From NCBI RefSeq assembly GCF_012927125.1, contig NZ_JABBFZ010000029.1, forward strand, positions 1-64,000: a DNA stretch of 64,000 nt. The letters run 5' to 3'. The position numbers and the translations under genes are program-made. Source of the stretch: Paraburkholderia antibiotica (GTDB lineage Bacteria > Pseudomonadota > Gammaproteobacteria > Burkholderiales > Burkholderiaceae). A model generated the notes under the pieces. That model saw only the letters and a program-made list of their open reading frames with translations. It was not told the origin of the DNA and did not search any database. Position 1 is the first letter of the stretch; the number at the start of each line of letters is the position of its first letter. Shown piece after piece: positions 9,365 to 18,490 of this stretch.

Positions 9365-10009
9365 ATGTCCTACGTTCTGTACTACTCGCCCGGCGCGGCC
9401 AGCATGCCGGTGCACTGGATGCTGCTCGAAATGGGCGTGCCGTTCGACGCGCGCCTCGTCGACATCGACGCGGGCCAGCAGCGCGACCCCGAGTATCTGC
9501 GGCTCAATCCGGCCGGCCGGGTGCCGACGCTGGTGGTCGACGGCGTCGCGCGGCACGAGTCGGCCGCGCTGCTGATGCTGCTCGCCGAGCGACATCCGGA
9601 GGCCGGCCTCGCGCCCGCGCCGGGCTCGGCGGCGCGCGCCGGCTGGCTCGAATGGATGGTTTATCTGGCGAATACGCTGCTGCCGGCGATGCGCGACTGG
9701 TTCTACGCGGCCAGCGACGGCGATCCGGCCGGCGCCGAGGCGGTACGCACACTCGCGCGGCGCCGCATCGAAGAAGCCTGCGCGCGGCTCGACGCGCATT
9801 GCGCGGCCGGCCACGACTACCTCGCCGGCGACCGGCTCAGCACCGCCGATCTGCTCGCGCTGGTGCTGCTGCGCTGGACCCGCAACATGCCTCGCCCCGC
9901 GACGGACTGGCCGCATCTGACCGGCTATATCCAGCGACTGCGCGCGCTGCCGTCGTTCATCGAGGTGAGCGCGCGCGAGCAGTTGACGGAGTGGCGCAAC
10001 GACGCTTGA
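9365..10009 (+). CDS. Glutathione S-transferase family protein
   Basis: A 214-aa protein with an N-terminal thioredoxin-like half (MSYVLYYSPGAASMPVHWML, NPAGRVPTLVVDG, then HESAALLMLLAE with the cis-Pro at VPTL and the Glu-Ser glutathione contact) and a helical C-terminal half (HDYLAGDRLSTADLLAL). Length and order are standard for cytosolic GSTs. The substrate is not predictable. GGAG eight bases before ATG 9365 fixes the start. The gene converges on the diguanylate cyclase across about 240 bp of GC-rich DNA. Confidence 0.92.
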   Translation: MSYVLYYSPGAASMPVHWMLLEMGVPFDARLVDIDAGQQRDPEYLRLNPAGRVPTLVVDGVARHESAALLMLLAERHPEAGLAPAPGSAARAGWLEWMVYLANTLLPAMRDWFYAASDGDPAGAEAVRTLARRRIEEACARLDAHCAAGHDYLAGDRLSTADLLALVLLRWTRNMPRPATDWPHLTGYIQRLRALPSFIEVSAREQLTEWRNDA

Positions 10010-10249
10010 CGCCTGACGGGGGCGGGCAGGCCGACGGGCGGGCCGACGTGGCGGCGGATCGATATGCGTGAGAAAGCGGCCGCTGGCAGATGTGTGCGAC
10101 CTCGCCGGCGAGGTACGGCGTGCCGTCTGCTGCATCGCAGCCGCGCGTTGCAGCCACCTCGCGCCGACGCACGATCTGCCGCATGCGACTGCGCCCAGGC
10201 GGCCTTCGGACCACTGCCGCCCGACGCTCTCCCCACGCCCGCCACAACC

Positions 10250-11482
10250 TCACACCGGCGCCGCCTTCCCGGTCTGCGCCGCGAACGCATAGCCGTTCTT
10301 GCCGTCGCGTTTGACCTGGTACATCGCGAGATCGGCGGCGGCGAGCAGACGATGATGATCGTCGACATCGTCGGGAAAGCTCGCGATGCCGATGCTCGCG
10401 CGCACGAGACCGAGGCCCAGTTGCGCGTCGGTGTCGGTCACGCAGGCGATCAGCCGGCGCGCGATCTCGGCCAGTTCCGCTTCGTTCGAAAACGCCCGCA
10501 CCAGCACCGCGAATTCGTCGCCGCCGATGCGGGCGACCAGGTCGGTCCGGCGCACCGACGCGCGAAAGCGCGCCGACACCGCGGCGAGAAATTCGTCGCC
10601 GGCGCGATGGCCAAAGCTGTCGTTGACCTGCTTGAAGCCGTCGAGATCGATGTACAGCACGGCAATGCGGCGCGGTTCCCAGCCGGTGCTCGCATGGCCG
10701 GCGGCTTCGTCGAGCGCGGTCAGCAGCTTGCGACGATTCGGCAGGCCGGTCAGCGGATCGTGCAGCGACGCATGCTCGAACTCGTGCGACTGCCCGGCCA
10801 GTTGCCGGTTGCGTTTCGCGTACATGCCGAGCGCGGTGATCAGCATGCAGAACAGCAGCGCGGCGAGCGCGATCAGCGTGTGCGCGACGTGCGTCACCCG
10901 CAGCCGCAGGTCGGCGCTCGCCGCATCGCGTTGCCCGCGCCAGTACTCGGAGACGCTGCCTAGCAGCGCGGCGGAATCGTCATTGATACCGGGGCTGAGG
11001 TCGGAGCCTGGGTTGGGACTCGCCCCCGCCTTTGACGTGACACCCGGGGCAACCGCCCCGCCCTGCGCGGCCTGCGCCACTAACGCGGGCGGCAGAGGCG
11101 GCGCCGGCATCGGGCTTGCGTCGACGAGCGCAGCAAGCGACGCAACGCGCCTCGCGAACTCGGCGCGCGTCTGCGCGTAGCCCTGCGCGAACGCCGCATC
11201 GTGACTCGCCAACGCGCCGGGCACGCGTTGCCACACGGCCAGTTGCTCACGCGCGCCGTCCGCGCGCTCGGCCGCCTCCAGCACGAGGCCCGCGTACTCC
11301 TGCTTCAACTGATCGGAAAAGACCGCGCGGACCTGCATCGCCAGATACAGCAGGCCGATCAGCAGACACAGCAGCGCGGCCACCGCGATGCTCGCGGGAC
11401 CGGGCCCGAAACGCCCCACCAGCCCGCGCGCGTCGCCGACGCGCTCACGGATGCGAGTAGGGGTCCTGTTGCTGGCGTCCAC
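10250..11482 (-). CDS. Membrane-anchored diguanylate cyclase (GGDEF)
   Basis: A 410-aa protein. A first membrane helix (about 31-51) and a second (about 199-220) enclose a periplasmic region of about 145 residues that is Ala/Pro-rich and matches no sensor I know. The C-terminal GGDEF domain is complete: LTGLPNRR near 245, a metal-binding IDLDGFKQVND, GGDEF at 320-324 and an RxxD inhibitory site (RRTD, 311-314). It should make c-di-GMP with product feedback. The longest frame starts with GTG at 11482, inside the 3' end of the upstream gene; no strong ribosome site is visible, so translation may be coupled. Confidence 0.92.
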   Translation of the reverse strand: MDASNRTPTRIRERVGDARGLVGRFGPGPASIAVAALLCLLIGLLYLAMQVRAVFSDQLKQEYAGLVLEAAERADGAREQLAVWQRVPGALASHDAAFAQGYAQTRAEFARRVASLAALVDASPMPAPPLPPALVAQAAQGGAVAPGVTSKAGASPNPGSDLSPGINDDSAALLGSVSEYWRGQRDAASADLRLRVTHVAHTLIALAALLFCMLITALGMYAKRNRQLAGQSHEFEHASLHDPLTGLPNRRKLLTALDEAAGHASTGWEPRRIAVLYIDLDGFKQVNDSFGHRAGDEFLAAVSARFRASVRRTDLVARIGGDEFAVLVRAFSNEAELAEIARRLIACVTDTDAQLGLGLVRASIGIASFPDDVDDHHRLLAAADLAMYQVKRDGKNGYAFAAQTGKAAPV

Positions 11483-12278
11483 TGTCGTGCTGGCGATAGC
11501 TCACGCGTCGGAAGAACTGGCTCACGCGCGCAAACAGATTGCTTCGGTGCTTCGCGTTCGATGCCGTCGCGCGCCGCTCCTGCGCAAGGTGTGCCTCCCG
11601 TGCGGGGCGTGCGCTCACAGTTTGTTGCGCCGCGGGCGTGGCCGGATTCGCGGCGGCTTGCTGCGTGGAGCGGAAAGCTGGGGAAGGATCGGTGGGAGCG
11701 GCTGAGGAGGAGGAAGGGTCGGCCGGGATGTCGGCCAGCGTGACGGGGGGAGTCGCGACAGACGGACTCTGTCGGACCTGCCCGGCCCAGACGGCCTGCT
11801 CGGTACCCTCCTCGCCCGGCGTCGTCTGGGCGACGGCGTCGTGATCGGCTGGCGGGGTTGGGGTTGGTGTCGCTATCGCTGCCGCTGCTGTGGCGACGGG
11901 TGGTACGTCCAACGGCACGGCGGCACCGGGACTAGCCAGCGTCGCCAGTTGCGCGGGGGCCGCAGCAGCAGCCGTCGCCGCGGCCGCAGCCGTCTGCGCC
12001 CCGCCGCCGCCCGACGACCCCAGCGCCTCGCGCGCACCCGCGATCGCCTCGGCATACGCCTGTTGATCGTGATTGAACCAGACGCTGTAGGCGACCGTGC
12101 CCATCACGCCGGAGGCCAGCGCCGCGGCTGCCGCGACGCACAACGCGAGGCGGCCGAAACGCGGCGGCGAGCGGCCCGGGGCCGGAGGTTCGTCGAAGCC
12201 GGAACCGAAACCGGCATCGGCATCCGGACTGTCGGCAGGGTAATGGCGCAAATCGGTATCGTCGGTATGGGTAGCCAT
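11445..12278 (-). CDS. Ala/Pro/Ser-rich single-pass membrane protein of unknown function
   Basis: A 277-aa protein: an acidic cytoplasmic head (MATHTDDTDLRHYPAD), one membrane helix (LALCVAAAAALASGVMGTVAY) and a long low-complexity tail of Ala, Pro and Thr ending in a basic patch (SQFFRRVSYRQHDSGR). It resembles a cell-envelope tether but no family is recognised. The ATG at 12278 has GGAG ten bases upstream; the frame continues to 12494 without support. Its last 38 bases overlap the diguanylate cyclase frame, so the two probably form one transcript. Confidence 0.7.
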   Translation of the reverse strand: MATHTDDTDLRHYPADSPDADAGFGSGFDEPPAPGRSPPRFGRLALCVAAAAALASGVMGTVAYSVWFNHDQQAYAEAIAGAREALGSSGGGGAQTAAAAATAAAAAPAQLATLASPGAAVPLDVPPVATAAAAIATPTPTPPADHDAVAQTTPGEEGTEQAVWAGQVRQSPSVATPPVTLADIPADPSSSSAAPTDPSPAFRSTQQAAANPATPAAQQTVSARPAREAHLAQERRATASNAKHRSNLFARVSQFFRRVSYRQHDSGRQQQDPYSHP

Positions 12279-12802
12279 GGCAATACGCTCCGGAATCCGT
12301 GCTACATCTGGCTGACACGCCGCAGGCGCGCCGCGCTCGCGCGCTGACATGCCCACGTGGGCGCTGTTCGACGAATGTAACCCTCTCGCCGACCCGCGAC
12401 AACGCAAAACCCGACAGCGTTGCGTTTCAAACGCAAGCCCATGACGTGACGCCAGATACGCTAAAAAAACGGGCAAAACAGGTAAAAGCTGCAACGTGGG
12501 GCGTCGCGATAAACGCCGCCGTCAAACGCTACGTTCGATGCGACGCGGGTTCCGCGAAATGCGCCAACGGGCTTGCCCTGTGTGAGCAACAATTACGCCT
12601 ATAGGACGGTTTGCACCAGACTTCAAGCCGGCCCCAATTGAAACGGCTGTTGGCATCGAGAGAGTCGCCGCGCGGATTCCCGAAATCGTCGGCGGCTAGT
12701 GGTAAGGTCTCGTCCGCGCGCATCGCGAAGCCGGGCCGCTCCGGCCAGAACGCGCGCTTCGGTGCCCATGTCGGATTTCACGTCATCGTCAGCATAAACA
12801 TC
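12279..12802. other. Divergent intergenic region
   Basis: About 520 bp separate the Ala/Pro-rich membrane protein (minus) from the FUSC-type protein (plus). Both promoters should be here. Part of it (12410-12530) is less GC-rich than the flanks. I see no clear RNA gene or terminator. Confidence 0.4.
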
Positions 12803-13870
12803 ATGTCCAACGTGTATCAGCACAAACCGCTCACGCCGTTTCGCCGCTCGCTCGCGCGTTTTTCGCTTTCCGAGACCGCCAAGTACGCCAAGCTGACGCT
12901 CGGTTTGTGGATCGGTTTCGGCATCCCCTCCCTGCTCGGCTATCCCGACGCGGCCGTGCCGCTGGCCGGTTCGACGATGCTGACGCTCGCGCTCGGCAGC
13001 TCGATTTCGGCGGCCCGCAGCTACTTCTACAAGCGGGTGTTTTCCAACGTGGTGGCGATGCCGATCGGCACGCTGCTGATCTGGCTGACCGCGCCGCATC
13101 TGTGGCTCGGCGCGGCGCTGCTGCCGGTGGTGATCTTCAGCATCGTCGCGCTGCGGCCGTCGCTGTTCCAGATGACCAGCATCACGGTGCCGATCACGCT
13201 GGTGCTCTATACCGGCGAGCACATTCCGCTGCTCGAACAGCGCCTGATCGGCGTCGTGCTCGGCATGTTTCTCGGCTTCATCCTCCAGCAGATCGCGTTT
13301 CCGCCCGATCACGGCTACTGGGCCAATACGCTCGTCAACGACGGTAACGATCAGGCCACGGACATCGTCGCGCAACTGGCCGACGGCAAACTGGACAAGG
13401 CGCAGATCAAGCCCGCCACCGCGAAGCTGCGCGCGCTCAGCACGAATCTGAAGCAGGCGCACCTGCTGCTGAAAAACGATCTCGATCAGGCATGGGTGTC
13501 GCCGCACCTCGCGCGCAATCGCGTACGGCTGCCCGTGTTCGCCGCCTATCAGGAGACCTTCGACTCGCTGGTCAACTTCCTCGAAACGATGGACACCTTT
13601 CACGACCAGTTCGCCGCGCTCGATGCCGCGTGGCGCGAAGCGTTTCTCGCACGGCTCAGGACGCTCGTGAACACGCACCGGCAACTCGCCGAAGCGGCCG
13701 ACCTGCGGGTCGAGCGCGAACCGCTCACCACACCGCCTCTGCAGATGGAAGATCTGCGTCAGCTGACCGGGGACCTGCCGGCGTCGAACGTGTTTACCAG
13801 CGTGTACCTCGGGCATCTGACCGGCTATGGGATTCTGCTGTGCCGGCTGAGCGACATGCATACCGCGTGA
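12803..13870 (+). CDS. FUSC/aromatic-acid-exporter-type membrane protein
   Basis: A 355-aa protein whose N-terminal half carries about six hydrophobic segments (LTLGLWIGFGIPSLLG, MLTLALGSSISAA, AMPIGTLLIWLTAP, VVLGMFLGFILQQIAFPP) and whose C-terminal half is soluble and helical. This is the half-size layout of the FUSC/ArAE family, which exports aromatic acids or related compounds. Substrate unknown. The ATG at 12803 (MSNVYQHKPLTPF) is chosen because upstream sequence in frame lacks hydrophobic or conserved character. Confidence 0.85.
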   Translation: MSNVYQHKPLTPFRRSLARFSLSETAKYAKLTLGLWIGFGIPSLLGYPDAAVPLAGSTMLTLALGSSISAARSYFYKRVFSNVVAMPIGTLLIWLTAPHLWLGAALLPVVIFSIVALRPSLFQMTSITVPITLVLYTGEHIPLLEQRLIGVVLGMFLGFILQQIAFPPDHGYWANTLVNDGNDQATDIVAQLADGKLDKAQIKPATAKLRALSTNLKQAHLLLKNDLDQAWVSPHLARNRVRLPVFAAYQETFDSLVNFLETMDTFHDQFAALDAAWREAFLARLRTLVNTHRQLAEAADLRVEREPLTTPPLQMEDLRQLTGDLPASNVFTSVYLGHLTGYGILLCRLSDMHTA

Positions 13871-13901
13871 GCGGCGGGCGTTGCATTGCCCATTGAATCG
13901 C

Positions 13902-14288
13902 TCATTGCACGGTGATGGTCGCCTTCATGTTCGGATGGATGCCGCAGAAAATCCGGTACACGCCAGGCTTGTCGAACTTGAACTGATACGTGTCGTTCTG
14001 ATCGAGCGCGGCCGAGCGGAACATGCCCGCGTCGTTGACGACCGTGTGCGGCTCGCCGTCGAGATTCTTCCAGGTCACCGTCGAGCCGACCTTGACGGTC
14101 AGCGCCATCGGCATGAACATGAAGTTCTTGATGACGATCGCGTTGGGCGTTTGCGCGACGGTCTGTTTTTGCATGGGCATCGGCATGGGCATCGTCGATT
14201 GCGCGAAGCCGAGCCCCGCCGACACCGCCAGAATCGCCAGGCTGCCGAGCACAACCAGCAGCGCGCGGCCCATCAGATTGATTTGCAT
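13902..14288 (-). CDS. Exported cupredoxin (plastocyanin/amicyanin-like)
   Basis: A 128-aa precursor with a signal peptide ending near GLGFAQ and a Met-rich spacer (MPMPMPMQ). The cupredoxin fold carries a full type-1 copper set: His81 (GEPHTV), Cys115 and His118 (FCGIH) and Met121 (NMK). It should be a periplasmic electron-transfer protein. GGAG seven bases before the ATG at 14288 fixes the start. It lies 36 bp downstream of the metallophosphoesterase on the same strand, so the two are probably one operon. The Met-rich spacer may bind Cu(I), an inference from composition. Confidence 0.93.
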   Translation of the reverse strand: MQINLMGRALLVVLGSLAILAVSAGLGFAQSTMPMPMPMQKQTVAQTPNAIVIKNFMFMPMALTVKVGSTVTWKNLDGEPHTVVNDAGMFRSAALDQNDTYQFKFDKPGVYRIFCGIHPNMKATITVQ

Positions 14289-14324
14289 CGCTGATCTCCA
14301 GAGCATTGAGAAAGGCACGCGCCA

Positions 14325-15266
14325 TCAGGCGAGCGTCGTGTCGTCGAGCGTCGCCTTCAGCGGATGACGCGCAATGCTGACGCTCGTCACGCCCAGCATC
14401 TTCGGCAACTGGTCGCTCGCGACTTTCAGCGGCCCCGGGCCTTCGCCCTGCCCCGCGCCCGGTTGCGGATAGGCAGTCGAGCGCGCGGTATGGAACGTGA
14501 TGTTGCCCTCCACCTTCGACACGATCTGATGGATGTGGCCGTTCAATACCGTCACCGAGCCGAAGCGCTTCAGATAACTCATGGCCTGGCCGGCGTCGCC
14601 AGTGCCCCAACCCCACGGCTCGTAGATCGTCCACATCGGCATGTGCGCGAACACCACGACCGGCGTGCTCGACGAGCGCCCTTTCAGATCGTTTTCGAGC
14701 CACGCCAGCTGTTCGTCGCCGAGACCGCCGAGGCCGTTCGGCTTGAAGTGCATCACGTTGACGAGACCGACGAAGTGCACGCCCTGGTGATCGAAGCTGT
14801 AGTAGCCGCGGTTATCCGAGGCCTTGCCGAAGCGGTTGAAGTACTCGGTGCCGGGGCCGTCGGTGACGTCGTGCTCGCCGGGCACCGTGTGCAGCTCGGG
14901 GATTTTCAGGCCCGACATCAGTTGCGCGGCCAGATCGAACTCCGAGGCCTTCGACAGATGGGTGATGTCACCGGTGTGGATCGCGAGCGGCGGGCGCGCC
15001 GGCATCGCGTTGACGAAGTCGATCGTCTGTTTCAGCGTGCCCGCGACGTCGGGATTCGCTTCCTTGTTGAAACCGATATGCGTGTCGCTGATCTGCAGGA
15101 ACAGCGGCACGCCGGCCGCAGGCGCGGTTTTGGCGTCGGCGGCAAGCGCCAGTTCGACCGGCGTCAGCACGCCGCCCGACAGCATGAACACGGTGCCGAG
15201 GCCACCGAATGCCAGGCATTTCAGCGCGCCGCGTCGCGCCGGATCGAAGGAAGAATGGGACGACAT
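14325..15266 (-). CDS. Tat-exported metallophosphoesterase
   Basis: A 313-aa protein. The N-terminus has a twin-arginine signal (ARRGALK, then a hydrophobic GGLGTVFMLSGG core), so it is exported folded. The calcineurin-like metal motifs are all present: SDTH at 60-63, TGD at 98-100, GEHD at 130-133 in place of the usual GNHD, AHMP and NGHIH. It should hydrolyse phosphomono- or diesters in the periplasm with two metals. GAGG five bases before ATG 15266 sets the start. The cupredoxin follows on the same strand, suggesting a shared role, possibly in a copper-dependent envelope process. Confidence 0.92.
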   Translation of the reverse strand: MSSHSSFDPARRGALKCLAFGGLGTVFMLSGGVLTPVELALAADAKTAPAAGVPLFLQISDTHIGFNKEANPDVAGTLKQTIDFVNAMPARPPLAIHTGDITHLSKASEFDLAAQLMSGLKIPELHTVPGEHDVTDGPGTEYFNRFGKASDNRGYYSFDHQGVHFVGLVNVMHFKPNGLGGLGDEQLAWLENDLKGRSSSTPVVVFAHMPMWTIYEPWGWGTGDAGQAMSYLKRFGSVTVLNGHIHQIVSKVEGNITFHTARSTAYPQPGAGQGEGPGPLKVASDQLPKMLGVTSVSIARHPLKATLDDTTLA

Positions 15267-15381
15267 GATGACCTCACGATGAAGATTCGCAGAACCGGCC
15301 ACCGGACCGGGTTCGTGAGGCAAGACTGGTGTCGCGCGGGTTTTATTCCCGCGCGGCGGGTGATTTTTCGGGTGGGGCGGC

Positions 15382-16746
15382 TCAGTGCTGCACTTCGCTC
15401 TCTTCGCCGTAGCGCATGCCGTGCGCCGCGATCAGCCGGTACAGCGTCGCGCGTGAAATGCCGAGCTCGCGCGCGGCGTCGCTCGACCGTCCGCGGTGAC
15501 GCAGCAGCGCCATTTCGATCGCCTGGCGCTCGGCGGCTTCGCGCGCCTGGGCCAGCGTCGCGGTAGACGTCGTCGCATACGCGGACAGTTCGAGATCCTC
15601 GGCGGTGATCGTGCGCCCTTCCGACATCACGATCGCGCGCCGCACGCGGTTGAGCAGCTCGCGCACGTTGCCGGGCCAGTCGTAGCCGTGCATCGCCATG
15701 ATCGCGTCGGGCGAGAAACCGTACAGCCGCCGGCTCGCGTCCTTGCGATAGCGCTCGAGTACGTACAGCGCGAGCAGTTCGATGTCCTTGCCGCGCGCGC
15801 GCAGCGGCGGCTCGTCGATACGCAGCACGCACAGCCGGTGATACAGGTCCGAGCGGAAGCGCCCCGCTTCGATCGCGGCTTCCATATCGACGTGGGTCGC
15901 GCAGATGATGCGCACGTCGACATTGATCGACGACTCGCCGCCGAGCCGGTCGATCGTATTTTCCTGCAGGAAGCGCAGCAGACTCGCCTGGCTCTCGTAA
16001 GGCAGATCACCGATTTCGTCGAGAAACAGCGTGCCGCCGTTAGCCGCCTCGACGCGGCCGATACGCCGCTGATTCGCGCCGGTAAACGCGCCGCGCTCGT
16101 GGCCGAACAGCTCCGACTGCAACAGCGAGGGCGGAATCGCGCCGCAATTGATCGCGACGAACGGCGCGTTGCGGCGCGCCGAGCGCGCGTGAATCGCCGC
16201 GGCCGTCAACTCCTTGCCGGTGCCCGATTCGCCGGAGATGAACACCGGCGCATCGGTCACCGCGACCTTGCGGACCGAACGGAACAGCGCGAGCATCGCC
16301 TCGCAGGTGCCGATCATTTCGCCTTCGGCGCTCGACGTATCGAGAAACGCGGGCTCGCCGAGCGAGATCATGCCGCACGCGTGGCCGACGGTATCGACGA
16401 TCCGCGTATTGGCCGCGGGCAACGTCACGTAATCGAAGCAGTAGTCGCGCACGAGGCGGCGCGTGGTGGGGTCATCGAGTTGCGGGGTTTCGGCCATCGC
16501 GACCCAGCCGACGTTCGGCAGCGCGAGGCAGGTCTGCAGCGCGCTCGCGTCGTGCAATTCGAGCACGCTGGCGAGATCGACAAGACCGCCCGCTGGCGCG
16601 CCGTCCTGCACGGCGCTGCGCACGCTGTGCACGGAGTCGATCACCTCGACTTCCCAATCGCGTTTCTGGATATCCGCCAGCAATTGCGGTGCGGGATCGC
16701 GCGTGAAATAGATCACGCGCCTCGGGTAGGCTTTAACTTTCTGCAT
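15382..16746 (-). CDS. VpsR-like sigma-54-dependent transcriptional activator
   Basis: A 454-aa enhancer-binding protein. Residues 1-125 form a receiver-like domain without an obvious phosphoacceptor pattern (VIYFTRDPAPQLLADI...). The AAA+ domain has Walker A GESGTGKE (172-179), GAFTGA (219-224) for sigma-54 contact and FLDEIGDLP. A Fis-type helix-turn-helix closes the protein (AARELGISRATLYRLI). It resembles the VpsR/BerB type, some of which respond to c-di-GMP and control exopolysaccharide. A close paralogue lies at 38576 in the cob cluster. Targets cannot be read. Confidence 0.92.
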   Translation of the reverse strand: MQKVKAYPRRVIYFTRDPAPQLLADIQKRDWEVEVIDSVHSVRSAVQDGAPAGGLVDLASVLELHDASALQTCLALPNVGWVAMAETPQLDDPTTRRLVRDYCFDYVTLPAANTRIVDTVGHACGMISLGEPAFLDTSSAEGEMIGTCEAMLALFRSVRKVAVTDAPVFISGESGTGKELTAAAIHARSARRNAPFVAINCGAIPPSLLQSELFGHERGAFTGANQRRIGRVEAANGGTLFLDEIGDLPYESQASLLRFLQENTIDRLGGESSINVDVRIICATHVDMEAAIEAGRFRSDLYHRLCVLRIDEPPLRARGKDIELLALYVLERYRKDASRRLYGFSPDAIMAMHGYDWPGNVRELLNRVRRAIVMSEGRTITAEDLELSAYATTSTATLAQAREAAERQAIEMALLRHRGRSSDAARELGISRATLYRLIAAHGMRYGEESEVQH

Positions 16747-17195
16747 TGCTCTGGTTCTCCTGCTGCGGCTTTACTGACGCCCGCCTTGACAGGTACTGCG
16801 CCGGAGCCTCTTGCCCGCCGGGTATCGCGGGTCCCAATGGCACGCCAGCTCGCCTCGAGGGAGGAGGAATTGGCGGGGAGGGGCTATTTTTTGGGCGGCG
16901 CACAGGCTGTCAGCAGCCCGATACGTTATGAATGATGAATCGATCATACGTGTCGATGCCGCGCTTTCCACTCGACCTGACGATATTTAATAATTGGTTC
17001 CACGTCTAAGGCGCGAAGTCCTTATCTGGCAGGGTTGTGGTGATTTTCTAGTGCGCGATGAATTGACATTTGCATCGATTTGTAACAATTGCGGCTACAG
17101 ATTTGAGTGTACTTGTTGTGCGTTTTTTGCACATGCCGCGCTGCTATGTGTCGCTGCTAGCGACCGCTTGTGCGGCCCCCGCACTCGGTCCGCAC
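16747..17195. other. Intergenic region upstream of the sigma-54 activator
   Basis: About 450 bp, AT-richer around 16930-17110. It must contain the activator's promoter and the 3' flank of the epoxide hydrolase gene. No gene, terminator hairpin or repeat seen. Confidence 0.4.
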
Positions 17196-18371
17196 TCAAC
17201 CCCCTTTTGCCCGCAACGGCCTGAAGAACTTGCGGATTTCGGCCGCCAGCAACGCGGGCTGTTCCATCGCCGCGAAGTGGCCGCCCTCGGGCATGTCGCT
17301 CCATTGCACGACGTTGAAAGTCCGTTCGAGCCAACTGCGCGGCGGATGATTGATCTCCTTCGGAAATCGCGCGAAGCCGAGCGGCGTGTCGACGCGCTGG
17401 CCGTCGGCGAAACGCATCGGCTGCAGACGATTCTCCCAATACATCTGCATTGCCGGGCCGATGCACTGCGTGAACCAGTAGAGCGAGATATTGGTGAGCA
17501 ACTCGTCCTGCGAAAACACCCGCTCGATGTCGCCGCCGCAATCGCTCCACGCGCGAAACTTCTCGCCGATCCACGCGGCGAGCCCGAGCGGCGAATCGTT
17601 CAGCGACGCCGCCACGGTCAATGGTTTGGTGCCGTGCAGATGCGCATAGCCGCCTTCGAGCGCGGCCCAGTCGTTCTTTTCACGCAGATAGTCCTGCTCG
17701 TCGGGCGTCAGCGGCTGCCGGTCCGCATCGGTCGCGGGCTCGTACGAACTCGGCAGGAAGTTCAGATGGATGCCGTCGACCGCGTGCGGATGACGCACGG
17801 CCAGCGCGATCGATACGCCCGCGCCGAGATCGCCGCCCTGCGCGCCGAAGTGCTCGTAACCGAGGCCGCGCATCAGCGTTGCCCACCGGTCCGCGACCTG
17901 AAACGCCGACATGCCTGCCTGCGCGGGCGCCGGCGAAAACGCGAAGCCGGGCAGCGACGGCGTGACGACGTCGAACGCATCGGCGGGATCGGCGCCGAAC
18001 GCGGCCGGGTCGCATAGCTGATCGAGCAGCGCGTGAAACTCGAAGAACGAGCCGGGCCAGCCGTGCGTGATCACGAGCGGATAAGGCTTGAAGCCGGGCG
18101 CGTGGCCGGCGCCGCGCCGATGCACGAAGTGCACGGTCTGGCCGTTCACGTCGGCGAGAAATTGCGGCAGGCGGTTCAGCTTGCGTTCGGCCGCGCGCCA
18201 GTCGAACTGCCCCGCCCAGTAGCTCGCCAGTTCGCGCAACCACGCGGAGTCGGCGCCCTGCTGCCAGGCGGGCGCGGGCGTGGCCGGCGCCCAGCGGGTC
18301 GCGCGCAGACGATGGCGTAGATCGTCGAGTTCGTGATCAGCGATGGCAATCTCAAACGGCTCTATCTGCAT
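17196..18371 (-). CDS. Epoxide hydrolase family protein (EHN plus alpha/beta hydrolase)
   Basis: A 391-aa protein with the N-terminal epoxide-hydrolase domain (MQIEPFEIAIADHELDDLRHRL) and an alpha/beta-hydrolase core. HGWPGS (103-108) forms the oxyanion hole, Asp181 in GGDLG is the nucleophile and EGGHFAAME supplies the catalytic His. It resembles microsomal-type epoxide hydrolases that open epoxides to diols. No signal peptide, so cytoplasmic. The start at 18371 is where family similarity begins; the longer frame to 18473 overlaps the divergent promoter region with surE. Confidence 0.92.
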   Translation of the reverse strand: MQIEPFEIAIADHELDDLRHRLRATRWAPATPAPAWQQGADSAWLRELASYWAGQFDWRAAERKLNRLPQFLADVNGQTVHFVHRRGAGHAPGFKPYPLVITHGWPGSFFEFHALLDQLCDPAAFGADPADAFDVVTPSLPGFAFSPAPAQAGMSAFQVADRWATLMRGLGYEHFGAQGGDLGAGVSIALAVRHPHAVDGIHLNFLPSSYEPATDADRQPLTPDEQDYLREKNDWAALEGGYAHLHGTKPLTVAASLNDSPLGLAAWIGEKFRAWSDCGGDIERVFSQDELLTNISLYWFTQCIGPAMQMYWENRLQPMRFADGQRVDTPLGFARFPKEINHPPRSWLERTFNVVQWSDMPEGGHFAAMEQPALLAAEIRKFFRPLRAKGG

Positions 18372-18490
18372 GGTGGTCGGTCCGGCTCGGAGGCGCAAAG
18401 GTGAAGCGTCCCTGCCATCGTACCCGCGTCGGACGAAAGCCGGATAATGGGCGTCCCTATTCATATTCCACACTAGAGGAAATTGACGCG

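Noticed and set aside
10023..10046. GGGCAGGCCGAC/GGGCGGGCCGAC direct repeat after the glutathione transferase gene
   Set aside because: Only two imperfect 12-bp copies in very GC-rich DNA; likely chance.
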